Positions 26,636-35,722 of a stretch of DNA of 64,000 bases are shown here, in pieces (within the stretch, counting starts at the first letter, position 1; every line of letters begins with the position of its first letter). Under the pieces are notes generated by a model. It made no database searches, was not told the origin of the DNA, and worked only from the letters and a program-made list of their open reading frames with translations. The position numbers were made by a program, and so were the translations under genes. The stretch is from Paenibacillus lemnae (GTDB lineage: Bacteria; Bacillota; Bacilli; Paenibacillales; Paenibacillaceae): NCBI RefSeq assembly GCF_012933385.1, contig NZ_JABBPN010000001.1:372001-436000 (forward strand), written 5' to 3'.

Positions 26636-26664
26636 TTGATATGTGAAATCAATCACAATATAAT
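26636..26664 (+). promoter_or_regulatory. nox promoter with Rex-type operator between -35 and -10
   Basis: TTGATA (26636-26641), 17 bp, TATAAT (26659-26664). The spacer contains TGTGAAATCAATCACA (26642-26657), matching the TTGTGA-N6-TCACAA core of Rex sites. A further TTTTCACAAA half-site is near 26686. Rex binding here would block RNA polymerase until NADH rises. Confidence 0.7.
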
Positions 26665-26730
26665 AAGGATATTAATAAGGTGAATGTTTTCACAAACCAA
26701 ACTAAAGTATTCCTGAGGAGGAACTTCATT

Positions 26731-28089
26731 ATGAAAGTAGCAGTCATCGGATGCACCCATGCCGGAACGGCAGCCATCGTTAATACCGCCAAGCTGTACC
26801 CTGAAGCCCAAATTACTGTATATGAGCGGAATGATAATATTTCTTTCTTGTCCTGCGGGATTGCCCTGTACGTCGGCGGTGTGGTGAAAGATCCGCACGG
26901 TCTGTTCTACTCCTCGCCGGAGAAGCTCGCTGAACTCGGTGTAACCACCAAGATGCGGCATGAAGTGGTCTCTGTGGATACGGAAGGCAAGAAGCTGACG
27001 GCACGTTGTCTGGAAAGCGGGGAAACGATGGAAGATCATTTTGACAAGCTGATTGTGACTACGGGATCGTGGCCGATCGTTCCGAAGCTGGATGGCATTG
27101 ATCTGGACAATGTGCTGCTGTCGAAGAACTATAACCATTCCAATACAATTATTGAAAAAGCGAAAGATGCCAAGCATATCACCGTAGTTGGAGCCGGATA
27201 TATCGGGGTCGAACTGGTGGAGGCTTTTGAAAATAACGGCAAGAAAGTGACACTCGTGGATAGTGTAGAGCGTATTCTGAACAAATACCTGGACCCTGAA
27301 TTCAGCGGTAAAATCGAAGATTCGTTCCGCGAGAAGGGCATTGAGCTCGCATTAGGCCAGACCGTACAATCATTCGAAGGCGAAGACGGAAAAGTGAAAC
27401 GGGTCATCACAGACAAAGGCGCGATTGATACCGACCTCGTCATCCTGTGCATCGGATTCCGTCCGAACACCGAACTGCTGAAAGATCAGGTCGACATGCT
27501 GGAGAATGGTGCGATTGTGGTGAACTCCTATATGGAAACGAGCAAAAAAGATATTTTTGCAGCCGGTGACAGCTGTGCTGTAAAATACAACCCGACAGGC
27601 AAGGCCATGTACATTCCACTGGCCACCAATGCGGTGCGTATGGGCACCCTTGTTGCCCGCAACCTGGTACGTCCAACGACGGAGTATATGGGTACACAAG
27701 GAACGTCGGGCTTGAAAATTTATAACCACAACATCGCCTCCACCGGATTAACAGAAGGAGCTGCGGCCGACGAAGAGCTGAATGTGGATTCTATCACCAT
27801 TAAGGACCACTACCGTCCGGAATTTATGCCGACCTCTGAGTCCGTTATGGTCAAGGTAGTCTTTGAGAAGGAGACACGCCGGATTCTGGGTGCACAGGTC
27901 ATGTCGGAGGCGGATTTGACGCAATCGGTTAATACGCTGTCGGTATGCATACAGAATAATATGACGATCGACCAGCTTGCCTTTATCGACTTCTTCTTCC
28001 AGCCGCATTTTAACAAGCCGTGGAACTTCCTGAACAGTGCTGGACTTGAGGCACTGCCGGAAATCACACCGGACCCGGTGCAGGTGTAG
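26731..28089 (+). CDS. NADH oxidase / CoA-disulfide-reductase family flavoprotein (Nox-like)
   Basis: 452 residues from ATG 26731, behind GAGGAGGAAC. The FAD-binding motif contains His10 (IGCTHAGTAA), the redox cysteine is C42 (SFLSCGIALYVGG), and a second Rossmann motif VVGAGYIGVEL binds NADH near residue 155. ATNAVRMG and a C-terminal dimer domain with HFNKPWNFLN complete the family pattern. His10 with a single Cys42 fits water-forming NADH oxidases, though CoA-disulfide reductase is possible. The Rex-type operator in the promoter links it to NADH/NAD balance under low oxygen. A terminator follows. Confidence 0.92.
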   Translation: MKVAVIGCTHAGTAAIVNTAKLYPEAQITVYERNDNISFLSCGIALYVGGVVKDPHGLFYSSPEKLAELGVTTKMRHEVVSVDTEGKKLTARCLESGETMEDHFDKLIVTTGSWPIVPKLDGIDLDNVLLSKNYNHSNTIIEKAKDAKHITVVGAGYIGVELVEAFENNGKKVTLVDSVERILNKYLDPEFSGKIEDSFREKGIELALGQTVQSFEGEDGKVKRVITDKGAIDTDLVILCIGFRPNTELLKDQVDMLENGAIVVNSYMETSKKDIFAAGDSCAVKYNPTGKAMYIPLATNAVRMGTLVARNLVRPTTEYMGTQGTSGLKIYNHNIASTGLTEGAAADEELNVDSITIKDHYRPEFMPTSESVMVKVVFEKETRRILGAQVMSEADLTQSVNTLSVCIQNNMTIDQLAFIDFFFQPHFNKPWNFLNSAGLEALPEITPDPVQV

Positions 28090-28130
28090 GGATAGAAACA
28101 CTTCCGCCATCTAAATAATCGTATGATCTT

Positions 28131-28167
28131 GGGACCCTCATGTTTATGACATGGGGGTTTTTTATTT
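28131..28167 (+). terminator. Intrinsic terminator after the NADH oxidase
   Basis: GACCCTCATGT and ACATGGGGGTT pair around TTATG, followed by TTTTTT. Confidence 0.8.
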
Positions 28168-28248
28168 GAAAATTGACAGGAATCTGGAAAGTTTCGGCGA
28201 ATGACATACAGGGTAGAAAGAGACAGTACACCGGGAGAGGAAGGATGA

Positions 28249-28935
28249 ATGAAGATGACAATGAAAAAATGGATGCTGTCCGCAGCTGTGATCTCCACAC
28301 TGCTGCTGAGCACGGCCTGTGCTGCAGATCAAGAGGATCAGGCACCGTCTGATCCGGCTGTCACGGAGCCAGTGGGTGATGATAACACAGAGAGCGGAGA
28401 ACAGGAGCAGGAAGACGAGAAAGAACAAGAGACAGGTGAGAGTGAGAATGAGAGTGAGAATGAGAGTGAGAATGAAACGGAGACAGAAGGCTCTCCGGAT
28501 GACAGTCTGAATGAAGCCGGCGATGATGTTGGAAAGGCAGCGCCTGCATCGGATCAGCCGGCTGCTGTAGGGGAATCTCTGGATTATCATGGATTTATCA
28601 TCACGGTAAACGGGGTTAGAGAATCGGAAGGAGACGATTTTCTAAAACCTCAAGCCGGGAATACCATGCTGGTCATGGATGTTACCGTAGAGAACGGGAG
28701 TGAAGAGGAGAAGTCGATTTCCTCGGCGCTGTCCTTCAGTCTGAAGGATGAAGGCGGCACAGCTTATCTGCCTGCGATCAACTCGGATGTCAAAGAGGGC
28801 CTGGATACCAATCTGGCACCGGGAGCACAGGCACAGGGCGAAGTCGCTTATGAAGTACCTGAGAGCGCGAAGGGCTTGATTTTGTCCTTTGTAATTCCGC
28901 TGCTGGAGGGAGAGGCACTCTGGGAGATTAGATAA
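28249..28935 (+). CDS. Lipoprotein with DUF4352-type C-terminal domain
   Basis: 228 residues. A signal peptide ends in LLSTAC with lipidated Cys near residue 24. Residues about 25-105 are a highly acidic low-complexity linker including three ESEN repeats, encoded by tandem GAGAGTGAGAAT-like units at about 28441-28475. The C-terminal 125 residues (YHGFIITVNGVRESEG, then LVMDVTVENGSEEEKSIS and LAPGAQAQGEVAYEVPE) match the DUF4352 immunoglobulin-like fold. It is likely exposed on the outer membrane face. Function is unknown. The AGGAAGG ribosome site lies 4 nt before the ATG, and ATG 28255 is an alternative. Confidence 0.87.
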   Translation: MKMTMKKWMLSAAVISTLLLSTACAADQEDQAPSDPAVTEPVGDDNTESGEQEQEDEKEQETGESENESENESENETETEGSPDDSLNEAGDDVGKAAPASDQPAAVGESLDYHGFIITVNGVRESEGDDFLKPQAGNTMLVMDVTVENGSEEEKSISSALSFSLKDEGGTAYLPAINSDVKEGLDTNLAPGAQAQGEVAYEVPESAKGLILSFVIPLLEGEALWEIR

Positions 28936-28994
28936 GAGGCAGGGTGCTGGACCCTGCCTCGGATAATAGACGAGAACTTCACATGAAATAAAAA

Positions 28995-29019
28995 AATAAG
29001 CCTGAAAAACAGGCTTATT
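28995..29019. repeat. REP-like palindrome, copy 5
   Basis: Arms AATAAGCCTG and CAGGCTTATT around AAAAA. It differs by one base from the copy at 21549-21573. Confidence 0.85.
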
Positions 29020-29039
29020 CATAACACCAGCACAACACA

Positions 29040-29092
29040 AAATTCGCCACGCCGTGTTTCGGGGGAAGAAACACGCTGTGGCGAATTTTTTT
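29040..29092 (+). terminator. Intrinsic terminator
   Basis: AAATTCGCCAC..GTGTTTC pairs with GAAACAC..GTGGCGAATTT, ending in a seven-T run. It is long and strong. Confidence 0.85.
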
Positions 29093-29326
29093 GGGAGTGG
29101 TCCATGATACGGCAAGGAGAGAAAGGGTCTGGGTTCCTCCTCTTGCTGCTGATACAAATTTACCCGTGATCCGGAGAAGTGAAACACCGGTCACGGAATT
29201 TTTTAGAAAATGATGAGGGGGGCCTACTTTTCTTTACGGCAGCGATTCTTCGTTCTAAGATAAAGGGAGGCATTCACGTTGGAGCCAGATTCATCACGCA
29301 TGGGATATGAAAGGATGAACGTATAG

Positions 29327-31402
29327 ATGATTCATGAAACAGAGGGTGTGTTTCCGGCAGTATGTCCGCTGGATTGTCCGGATACCTGTGGGCTGCTGCT
29401 GCATAAAAAAGAAGGAAAGATCGTGAAGGTAACCGGCGATCCGGACCATCCTGTCACGCAAGGAGCGATCTGTAATAAAGTAAGGAACATGGCGGAGCGT
29501 GTATATCATCCGGAACGGCTGCTGTATCCGCTGCGCCGGACCGGCGCGAAAGGCGAAGGGCGTTTTGAGCGGATCAGCTGGGACGAAGCGATATCGGAAA
29601 TTACTTCACGATACCGGAGTCTGGTCGAGGAGTTCGGACCGGAAAGCATCCTGCCTTACAGCTTTTACGGAAATATGGGTGTGCTGAGTGTGGACGGCAT
29701 GGATCGGCGTTTCTTTCATGCCTTGGGTGCCAGCAAGCTGAAGCAGAGCATATGCAATTCCGCCGGAAATGCAGGCTGGACATCAGTCATGGGCATGAAC
29801 GGCGGCACAATTCCGGAAGAGACGGTGCATGCAGATGTGATTCTTGTCTGGGGCGGAAATATCGTCAGTACGAATATGCATCAGGTCATTCTGGCGGAAA
29901 AGGCCCGGAAAAACGGGGCCCAGGTTATCGTGATCGATGTGCACCGGAATCAGACAGGACAGTGGGCAGACTGGTTCATTCCGCTGCATCCCGGAACGGA
30001 TGCGGCTCTGGCGGTCGGTATGATGCACATCCTGTTCCGCGACAATCTCGTCAATGAGATGTTTATGGAGCAGTATACGCTGGGGTATAAGGAGCTGAGG
30101 GAGCATGTGCAGACGTATACACCGGCCTATGTCTCGTCCATTACCGGTATACCGGAGTCCGATATTGAGAAGCTGGCCTCTGTCTACGGCCGTGCGAAGG
30201 CTGCCTACATTCATATCGGCAACGGCCTGCAGCATCATGATAATGGCGGTATGGCTGTCCGCAGCATCGCCTGCCTTCCCGGACTGACGGGTCACTGGCT
30301 GCAGCGCGGCGGAGGTGCGTCGAAGTCGAATGGCGGGTATAACAGTATGAACAGCGAGGCGCTTGAGCGCCCGGATCTGCGTCCCAACCCGGATGCGCGA
30401 ACCATCAATATGAACCGGATTGGCGAAGCGCTGGCCATGACAGACAAGCCGGTCAAGTCCCTCTTCGTCTACTGCAGCAATCCGGTGGTAGTGGCTCCGG
30501 ATGCCGAACGGGTCAAGGCCGGTTTTGCGAGAGAAGACCTGTTTACCGTCGTGCATGACCTGTTTATGACAGACACCGCCAAATATGCTGATATTGTGCT
30601 GCCGGCAACGTCTTCTTTTGAGAATACTGATGTGTTCGGATCATACTGGCACCAGTACATTCAGCTGCAGGAGCCGGTCATTGAGAAGCTTGGGGAAAGC
30701 AAGAGCAATGTTGAACTCTTCTCCCTGTTGGGGCAGGCGATGGGATTCGATCAGGCCGTCTTCGCGGAAACTGAAGAAGAAATGATCGTAAAAGCGCTGG
30801 ACAACCCGGCTAATCCGTACCTGAACGGAGTGACCTTGAGCGGTCTGAAGGAACATCGTCATGTAAAGCTCGATATGACACCTTTTGAAACCTATCTGGA
30901 CCGCCTCCCGACATCATCCGGGCGCATCGAGCTGTACTCGGCTAAACTTGCGGAAGGCGGTCTGCCGCCGCTGCCGTCGTATGTGCCGCTCAAGGAAGGA
31001 TATGACGGTGTACGCCGCGGCCGGGGACACAAGTATCCGCTGATGTTCATCTCGCCGCCGAATCATAACTTCTTAAATTCCACCTTCGCCAATGTGCCGA
31101 AACATCAGAAGCTGGAGAAGGAGCCTGTACTGCAAATCCATCCTGAGGATGCGGCAGAGCGGGGCGTGGCTGATGGAGATGAGGTTACCGTGTATAACGA
31201 CCGCGGGGTATTCGAGGTCAAGGCGAAGGTGACAGACAAAATGCTGCCGGGTACAGTCGTCAGCCAGGGTTTGTGGTGGGATCGAGAGGGCCGCAGACAG
31301 CGTGCGAACGCCCTGACGCCAGACCGGCTGTCCGATCTGGGCGAAGGAGCGGTATTTTTCTCTACTGTGGTTGAGGTTAAGAGGTTAAGCGTTATGAAAT
31401 GA
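29327..31402 (+). CDS. Molybdopterin-dependent oxidoreductase (DMSO-reductase superfamily, YyaE-like)
   Basis: 691 residues. An N-terminal 4Fe-4S site is formed by C13, C17, C21 and C49 (CPLDCPDTC ... GAICNK). The molybdopterin domain carries VILVWGGNIVSTNMHQ, NGLQHHDNGG and ADIVLPATSSFE. The C-terminal dinucleotide-binding domain has VLQIHPEDAAERGVADGDEV and SQGLWWD. No signal peptide is present, so it is cytoplasmic. The family includes uncharacterised reductases and formate-dehydrogenase relatives, and the substrate is unknown. A GNAT gene follows after 21 bp, a MOSC gene lies nearby, and mobA and moaA are 6-8 kb away, consistent with a local molybdenum theme. Confidence 0.92.
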   Translation: MIHETEGVFPAVCPLDCPDTCGLLLHKKEGKIVKVTGDPDHPVTQGAICNKVRNMAERVYHPERLLYPLRRTGAKGEGRFERISWDEAISEITSRYRSLVEEFGPESILPYSFYGNMGVLSVDGMDRRFFHALGASKLKQSICNSAGNAGWTSVMGMNGGTIPEETVHADVILVWGGNIVSTNMHQVILAEKARKNGAQVIVIDVHRNQTGQWADWFIPLHPGTDAALAVGMMHILFRDNLVNEMFMEQYTLGYKELREHVQTYTPAYVSSITGIPESDIEKLASVYGRAKAAYIHIGNGLQHHDNGGMAVRSIACLPGLTGHWLQRGGGASKSNGGYNSMNSEALERPDLRPNPDARTINMNRIGEALAMTDKPVKSLFVYCSNPVVVAPDAERVKAGFAREDLFTVVHDLFMTDTAKYADIVLPATSSFENTDVFGSYWHQYIQLQEPVIEKLGESKSNVELFSLLGQAMGFDQAVFAETEEEMIVKALDNPANPYLNGVTLSGLKEHRHVKLDMTPFETYLDRLPTSSGRIELYSAKLAEGGLPPLPSYVPLKEGYDGVRRGRGHKYPLMFISPPNHNFLNSTFANVPKHQKLEKEPVLQIHPEDAAERGVADGDEVTVYNDRGVFEVKAKVTDKMLPGTVVSQGLWWDREGRRQRANALTPDRLSDLGEGAVFFSTVVEVKRLSVMK

Positions 31403-31423
31403 GCCAGGAAAAGAGGGGTGCTT

Positions 31424-31927
31424 ATGGATACGTGTCAACGACTCATCACGATCCGGTTCTCCGAGTTAAAAGATGCCGCCAGGCTAATGGAACTGGATCA
31501 TCTTGTATGGGACCGGAATACAGCGCCGGAACCGCTGAACTGGGAATCCAGAGAGCACTATCTGCTCCACTGTCCCCCCGGATCCCAGCTTGTAGCTGTC
31601 ACGGACAGTGAAGAGATTGCCGGTTATCTCGGCTTCAGGCCGCCCACGGGACTGGATAGCAGCGCACATGTCTATGAGCTGTGGATTGCGGTAGATCCGG
31701 CGTTTCAGCGCCAGGGCATCGGAAGCCGGCTGATGCATGCTTTTCAGAAGGCTGCACGGCAGGAAGGCAAGTCAAAGCTCCGGCTGCGTGTGCTCTCCAG
31801 CAACCCCCGAGCGATCGCCTTCTACCGCTCCTGCGGCTTCAAGGAAGAGGGCCGGCTTGTGCGCGAATACTGCGTGCAGGGCCGTTATCTTGATGATATT
31901 CTCATGAGCTGTTTTTTGAGCGATTGA
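31424..31927 (+). CDS. GNAT-family N-acetyltransferase
   Basis: 167 residues from ATG 31424, five bases after GAGGGG; the GTG at 31418 overlaps that site. The acetyl-CoA motif is LWIAVDPAFQRQGIGSRLM, followed by LRVLSSNPRAIAFYRSCGFKEEGR, the standard motif A/B arrangement. The acceptor is unknown. It probably shares a transcript with the molybdopterin oxidoreductase, and a terminator follows. Confidence 0.92.
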   Translation: MDTCQRLITIRFSELKDAARLMELDHLVWDRNTAPEPLNWESREHYLLHCPPGSQLVAVTDSEEIAGYLGFRPPTGLDSSAHVYELWIAVDPAFQRQGIGSRLMHAFQKAARQEGKSKLRLRVLSSNPRAIAFYRSCGFKEEGRLVREYCVQGRYLDDILMSCFLSD

Positions 31928-31937
31928 ATATAGAAGA

Positions 31938-31976
31938 GAAGAAGAACAGTCCTGTGCTTGCGGGGCTGTTCTTTTT
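31938..31976 (+). terminator. Intrinsic terminator
   Basis: AAGAACAGTCC and GGGCTGTTCTT flank a short loop, followed by TTT. Confidence 0.75.
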
Positions 31977-32083
31977 CGCTTCACAAACGTTACCAGCTGC
32001 GGTCTCTTTCGGCCGCCGGAAGCCTGGACAGGCCAGAGCCCTCTGAATTATAGTTAAAAACAAAACAGGGTGGAGGGATAAAG

Positions 32084-32734
32084 GTGGCGATGGCAGCCAT
32101 TCAGTCATTAAATGTAGGCAGGCCGGTGACCGTACAGTATAGGGGGAAGCCGCTGTTAACGGGGATCTATAAGCAGCCGGTGAAGGGTCCGCTGTATTTA
32201 AGTAAAGAGCAGTTCGAGGGCGACGGCCAAGCCGATCTTGTTCATCATGGAGGCCCGGACAAGGCCGTGTGTGTGTATCCCTTTGAACACTATTCGTATT
32301 GGGAAAGCGAGCTTGGAAAAGTCATGGATCCGGCATCGTTTGGCGAGAATTTTACAGTGACAGGCATGCTGGAGGATGAGGTCTGTATTGGAGATACCTT
32401 CCGCGTTGGGGAAGCTGTCGTACAAGTGAGCCAGCCGCGCTATCCGTGCTTCAAGCTGTCCCAAAAGCATGGGGTGGCCGATTTGCCCGCCAGGGTGCTG
32501 TCGACAGGCTGCAGTGGATTTTATTTCCGGGTGCTGGAGGAAGGATATGTGTCCTCCGGAGACGATGTAGTACAGCTGGAGACTCACCCGGACCGGGTGA
32601 CGGTGCGGGAAGTGCTGGCAGAGCTGGCGGACAGAACGGGCAGAGAAGCCGTTATACGGCGACTGGCCGGGGTAGATGCCTTGGCGGAAGGAATCCGTGA
32701 ACAGCTGCTCCGCCGCCTGGATTCACAAGAATAA
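32084..32734 (+). CDS. MOSC domain protein (YiiM-like)
   Basis: 216 residues from GTG 32084, six bases after GGAGGG. Conserved MOSC elements are present: LVHHGGPDKAVCVYPFEHYSYW, FGENFTVTG, and QPRYPCFKLSQKHG with the Cys at about residue 125. The family binds molybdenum cofactor and in YiiM-type members reduces N-hydroxylated compounds, which fits the nearby molybdenum cofactor genes. It is monocistronic with a terminator after it. Confidence 0.9.
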   Translation: MAMAAIQSLNVGRPVTVQYRGKPLLTGIYKQPVKGPLYLSKEQFEGDGQADLVHHGGPDKAVCVYPFEHYSYWESELGKVMDPASFGENFTVTGMLEDEVCIGDTFRVGEAVVQVSQPRYPCFKLSQKHGVADLPARVLSTGCSGFYFRVLEEGYVSSGDDVVQLETHPDRVTVREVLAELADRTGREAVIRRLAGVDALAEGIREQLLRRLDSQE

Positions 32735-32748
32735 AGACTTATTGACGC

Positions 32749-32790
32749 AGGCAGGGCGTGTTCTCCTATGAGAGCACGCCCTGTCTTTAT
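32749..32790 (+). terminator. Terminator-like hairpin between convergent genes
   Basis: GCAGGGCGTG and CACGCCCTG arms with inner TCTC/GAGA pairing, followed by TCTTTAT. The U-tract is modest. Confidence 0.6.
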
Positions 32791-32804
32791 ATGTCGCTGC
32801 TGAT

Positions 32805-33353
32805 TTAACGCATCCGTTTCCAATCACTGCGGATCATTCCGTACACCGCATGATTCACATAGCCCTGAGGCAGCTTCTCGGCTTCCCGCACAATGCCTTC
32901 CAGCACATATCCCAGACGCTCCGGAATGGCCCGGCTGCGGCGGTTCGCTGTCGCGCACCGGATTTCAACCCGGTTCAATCCCATTCGCATCAGCGCATGA
33001 TCGGTGAACGCGCGGCAGGCGCTGCTCATCAGGCCCTGCCCTTGATAGGGTTTGCCAAGCCAATAGCCGATACCGACGGTACGGTTGTTCCAGTCGATCT
33101 CATGATAGGAGATCGTGCCGGCCAGCTCCTCGCGCACCCAAATGCCGGCTGAGAAACCGCCATTCTCGGCGTTCTGCTTCAGCGTTCCCTTAATATAATT
33201 GGCACTGTCGCCAACTTCCGTCACGGAGTCAACCCAAGGCAGCCACGGCCGAAGCCATTCCCGGGACCGGTCGGTCAGCTCGAACAGCGCCCGTGCATGC
33301 TCCGGAGCAAACGGCCGCAGCTCTACATGATCGTCCAAAACATAGGTAAACAT
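32805..33353 (-). CDS. RimJ/RimL-type GNAT N-acetyltransferase
   Basis: 182 residues. The pattern matches the protein-acetylating/YdaF subgroup: HVELRPFAPEHARALFEL, a central GIGYWLGKPYQGQGLMSSACR acetyl-CoA motif, and NRVEIRCATANRRSRAIPERLGY. It may acetylate ribosomal or other protein N-termini, but the target is unproven. The start follows AAAAAGGAGACGTC. DUF2164 lies upstream on the same strand, 31 bp away, so the two may be co-transcribed. Confidence 0.92.
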   Translation of the reverse strand: MFTYVLDDHVELRPFAPEHARALFELTDRSREWLRPWLPWVDSVTEVGDSANYIKGTLKQNAENGGFSAGIWVREELAGTISYHEIDWNNRTVGIGYWLGKPYQGQGLMSSACRAFTDHALMRMGLNRVEIRCATANRRSRAIPERLGYVLEGIVREAEKLPQGYVNHAVYGMIRSDWKRMR

Positions 33354-33384
33354 GATGACGTCTCCTTTTTAGTTGAAATACATT

Positions 33385-33636
33385 TCAGCGTGAGCTTGAT
33401 TTCTGCTCCAGAGCATAGATGTCCTCTTCCAGTGACACCATATGCCGGACAGCCAGACCTCTGCAGTCCTCCAGAGCCTGGTTGTATATGTAGGGGCTGG
33501 CGGTTTTCATGAAAAAATCCAGCATGCCGTCTGCGGCCAGATGCCCGATCTCCTCGCCCCGTTCTTTTTCGAAATAATCCTGAATCTCGCGGATCAGAGC
33601 CTCGCGCTGTTCCTTGGGAAGTTTAAGCGGCTTCAC
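33385..33636 (-). CDS. DUF2164 family protein
   Basis: 83 residues, GTG start with AGGAGG about 12 nt upstream. The sequence (LPKEQREALIREIQDYFEKERGEEIGHLAADGMLDFF) is characteristic of DUF2164, small helical proteins of unknown function common in Bacillales and proteobacteria. It sits just upstream of the RimJ-like acetyltransferase. Confidence 0.88.
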   Translation of the reverse strand: MKPLKLPKEQREALIREIQDYFEKERGEEIGHLAADGMLDFFMKTASPYIYNQALEDCRGLAVRHMVSLEEDIYALEQKSSSR

Positions 33637-33882
33637 GGGTGCTTCACGCCTCCTGTTTCTCTATTTTCTTCCATGCTAACCTAATAAAAAGCCTCCGTCA
33701 AAGGCCTTTTTTCCAAAACCAGGTTATGTTGATCAGATCATGCGGATCCACTCAAGGGAGGCGGCCCAGCCTGGCTTTCCGGTGTCCAATGTGCCTCATT
33801 CCTTGAACAATGCGGCTTAAGCAGGTATATTTAAGAGAAACAAGCTCATACAGGAAATAGAGAGAATTCAAAGGATGAAAGG

Positions 33883-35619
33883 TTGATTAACGTGGAGAAC
33901 CAACCGGCAACACCCTCCAATTTTATCAAGAATGTTATGGCTGAAGACCTGAAGTCCGGAAAAGTCAAAGAGATCGTGACCCGTTTTCCTCCTGAACCGA
34001 ACGGTTACCTTCATATCGGACATGCAAAGGCAATCTGGATTAATTTTGCCCTCGCGGACGAGTTTGGCGGGAGAACACACCTCCGGCTTGATGATACAAA
34101 CCCTGTAAAGGAAGACGTGGAATACGTCAATTCCATCAAAGAAGATGTGAAATGGTTAGGTTATGAGTGGGAAGAGCTTCGGTTTGCGTCCGATTATTTT
34201 GAAGAAATGTACCGCCGTGCGGTCCTCTTGATTCAAAAGGGCAAGGCGTACGTCGACGACCAGACGGCAGACGAAATCCGCCAGAACCGCGGAACCTTGA
34301 CCGCTCCGGGACAGGACAGCCCGTACCGTGACCGCAGTGTGGAAGAGAATATGGATCTGTTTGAGCGGATGCGTGCAGGAGAATTCAGCAACGGGGAGAA
34401 AGTGCTTCGTGCGAAGATCGACATGGCATCCCCCAATATCAATCTGCGGGATCCTGTAATTTACCGTATTGCCCATGCGCACCATCATAATACCGGAGAC
34501 ACGTGGTGCATCTACCCGATGTACGCTTTCGCCCATCCGCTGGAGGATGCGATCGAAGCCGTGACCCATTCCCTCTGTTCACTGGAATTCGAAGATCAGC
34601 GGCCGTTTTATGACTGGGTAATATCACAATGCGAAATGTCTGCAGCACCGCATCAATATGAGTTTGGACGGCTGAACCTGCAGCATACGGTAACAAGCAA
34701 GCGCAAGCTGAAGCAGCTGGTGGACGAGAAATATGTGGACGGCTGGGACGATCCGCGGATGCCGACGATATCGGGTCTGCGCCGTCTTGGGTATACGCCG
34801 GAGGCGATTCGAAATTTCGTCTTTGAGACCGGCATCTCCAAAGCTTACGGAACAGTAGACCGGCAGATGCTGGAGCATTTTATCAGAGAAGATCTGAAGC
34901 TGAAAGCACCGCGCACCATGGCTGTCCTGGATCCGCTCAAGGTTGTGATCACCAACTACCCGGAAGGGCAGGTGGAGCAGCTGGAAGCCGAGAACAACAC
35001 GGAGAATCCCGAGATGGGCTCCCGGCAGATCCCGTTCTCGCGTGAGATTTACATTGAGCAGGAAGACTTTATGGAGAACCCGCCGAACAAGTATTTCCGG
35101 CTGTTTCCCGGTAATGAAGTGCGCCTGAAGCATGCTTATTTCATTAAATGCAACGATGTGATCAAGGATGAGAACGGCAATGTGGTCGAGCTGCACTGCA
35201 CCTATGACCCGGAAACGAAGAGCGGTACCGGCTTTACCGGCCGTAAAGTGAAGGGCACCATTCACTGGGTTGAGGCGACTCAGGCGGTACCGGCAGAATT
35301 CCGTCTGTATGAGCCGCTGATCAAGGATGAGGCTCCGGAAGAAGAGGCGGAGGTTCAGCCTGAAGTGGCTGGAGACGTAACGGAAGCTGAAGAGAGCGGT
35401 TCTGCGGAGAAATCCTTCCTGGACTTCGTGAACCCGGACTCGCTGCAGATTGTGCACGGGTATGTGGAGCCTAACATGAAGGACGCCGCGGCGCAGGATA
35501 AGTTCCAATTTTTCCGTCATGGCTACTTCAATGTGGATTCCCGATATTCATCTCCGGGACAGCCTGTGTTTAACCGGGTGGTTTCCCTGAAAAGCTCATT
35601 CCAGATGCCAAAAGCATAA
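33883..35619 (+). CDS. glnS: Glutaminyl-tRNA synthetase
   Basis: 578 residues from TTG 33883 (AAGGATG 5 nt upstream); GTG 33892, nine bases after GAAAGG, is an alternative. Class I signatures are clear: [15 protein letters not shown] at 37-50 and the KMSKS equivalent as [10 protein letters not shown] near 270. [14 protein letters not shown] and [17 protein letters not shown] are GlnRS-type. The C-terminal anticodon domain is present but interrupted near residues 485-510 by an acidic stretch ([20 protein letters not shown]). It charges tRNA-Gln directly, whereas most Bacillota use Glu-tRNA amidation. It has its own terminator downstream. Confidence 0.96.
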   Translation: MINVENQPATPSNFIKNVMAEDLKSGKVKEIVTRFPPEPNGYLHIGHAKAIWINFALADEFGGRTHLRLDDTNPVKEDVEYVNSIKEDVKWLGYEWEELRFASDYFEEMYRRAVLLIQKGKAYVDDQTADEIRQNRGTLTAPGQDSPYRDRSVEENMDLFERMRAGEFSNGEKVLRAKIDMASPNINLRDPVIYRIAHAHHHNTGDTWCIYPMYAFAHPLEDAIEAVTHSLCSLEFEDQRPFYDWVISQCEMSAAPHQYEFGRLNLQHTVTSKRKLKQLVDEKYVDGWDDPRMPTISGLRRLGYTPEAIRNFVFETGISKAYGTVDRQMLEHFIREDLKLKAPRTMAVLDPLKVVITNYPEGQVEQLEAENNTENPEMGSRQIPFSREIYIEQEDFMENPPNKYFRLFPGNEVRLKHAYFIKCNDVIKDENGNVVELHCTYDPETKSGTGFTGRKVKGTIHWVEATQAVPAEFRLYEPLIKDEAPEEEAEVQPEVAGDVTEAEESGSAEKSFLDFVNPDSLQIVHGYVEPNMKDAAAQDKFQFFRHGYFNVDSRYSSPGQPVFNRVVSLKSSFQMPKA

Positions 35620-35644
35620 AAAAGTATACGCGCAATGAGATGAC

Positions 35645-35696
35645 AAAAAAGGCTCGGAAAGCTCCCTGCAGGGCAGCTTACCGGGCCTTTTATTTA
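35645..35696. terminator. Bidirectional terminator between glnS and the MFS gene
   Basis: AAAAAAGGCTCGG and CCGGGCCTTTTAT, with an inner AAGCT/AGCTT pair. Confidence 0.75.
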
Positions 35697-35722
35697 GCTG
35701 TGTTTCCATGTTTTATAGATCA

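Larger units (their letters stand above)
28936..29326. other. Non-coding interval with three hairpins
   Basis: It contains GAGGCAGGGT/ACCCTGCCTC (28936-28960), a REP-like palindrome (28995-29019), a strong terminator (29040-29092) and a weaker CCGTGATCCGG/CCGGTCACGG inverted repeat near 29164-29197. No gene was seen. Confidence 0.7.

Noticed and set aside
33686..33713. AAAAGCCT/AGGCCTTTT hairpin upstream of glnS as a T-box or terminator
   Set aside because: No T-box specifier or TGGNACC sequence; the hairpin is short and ends no visible gene.
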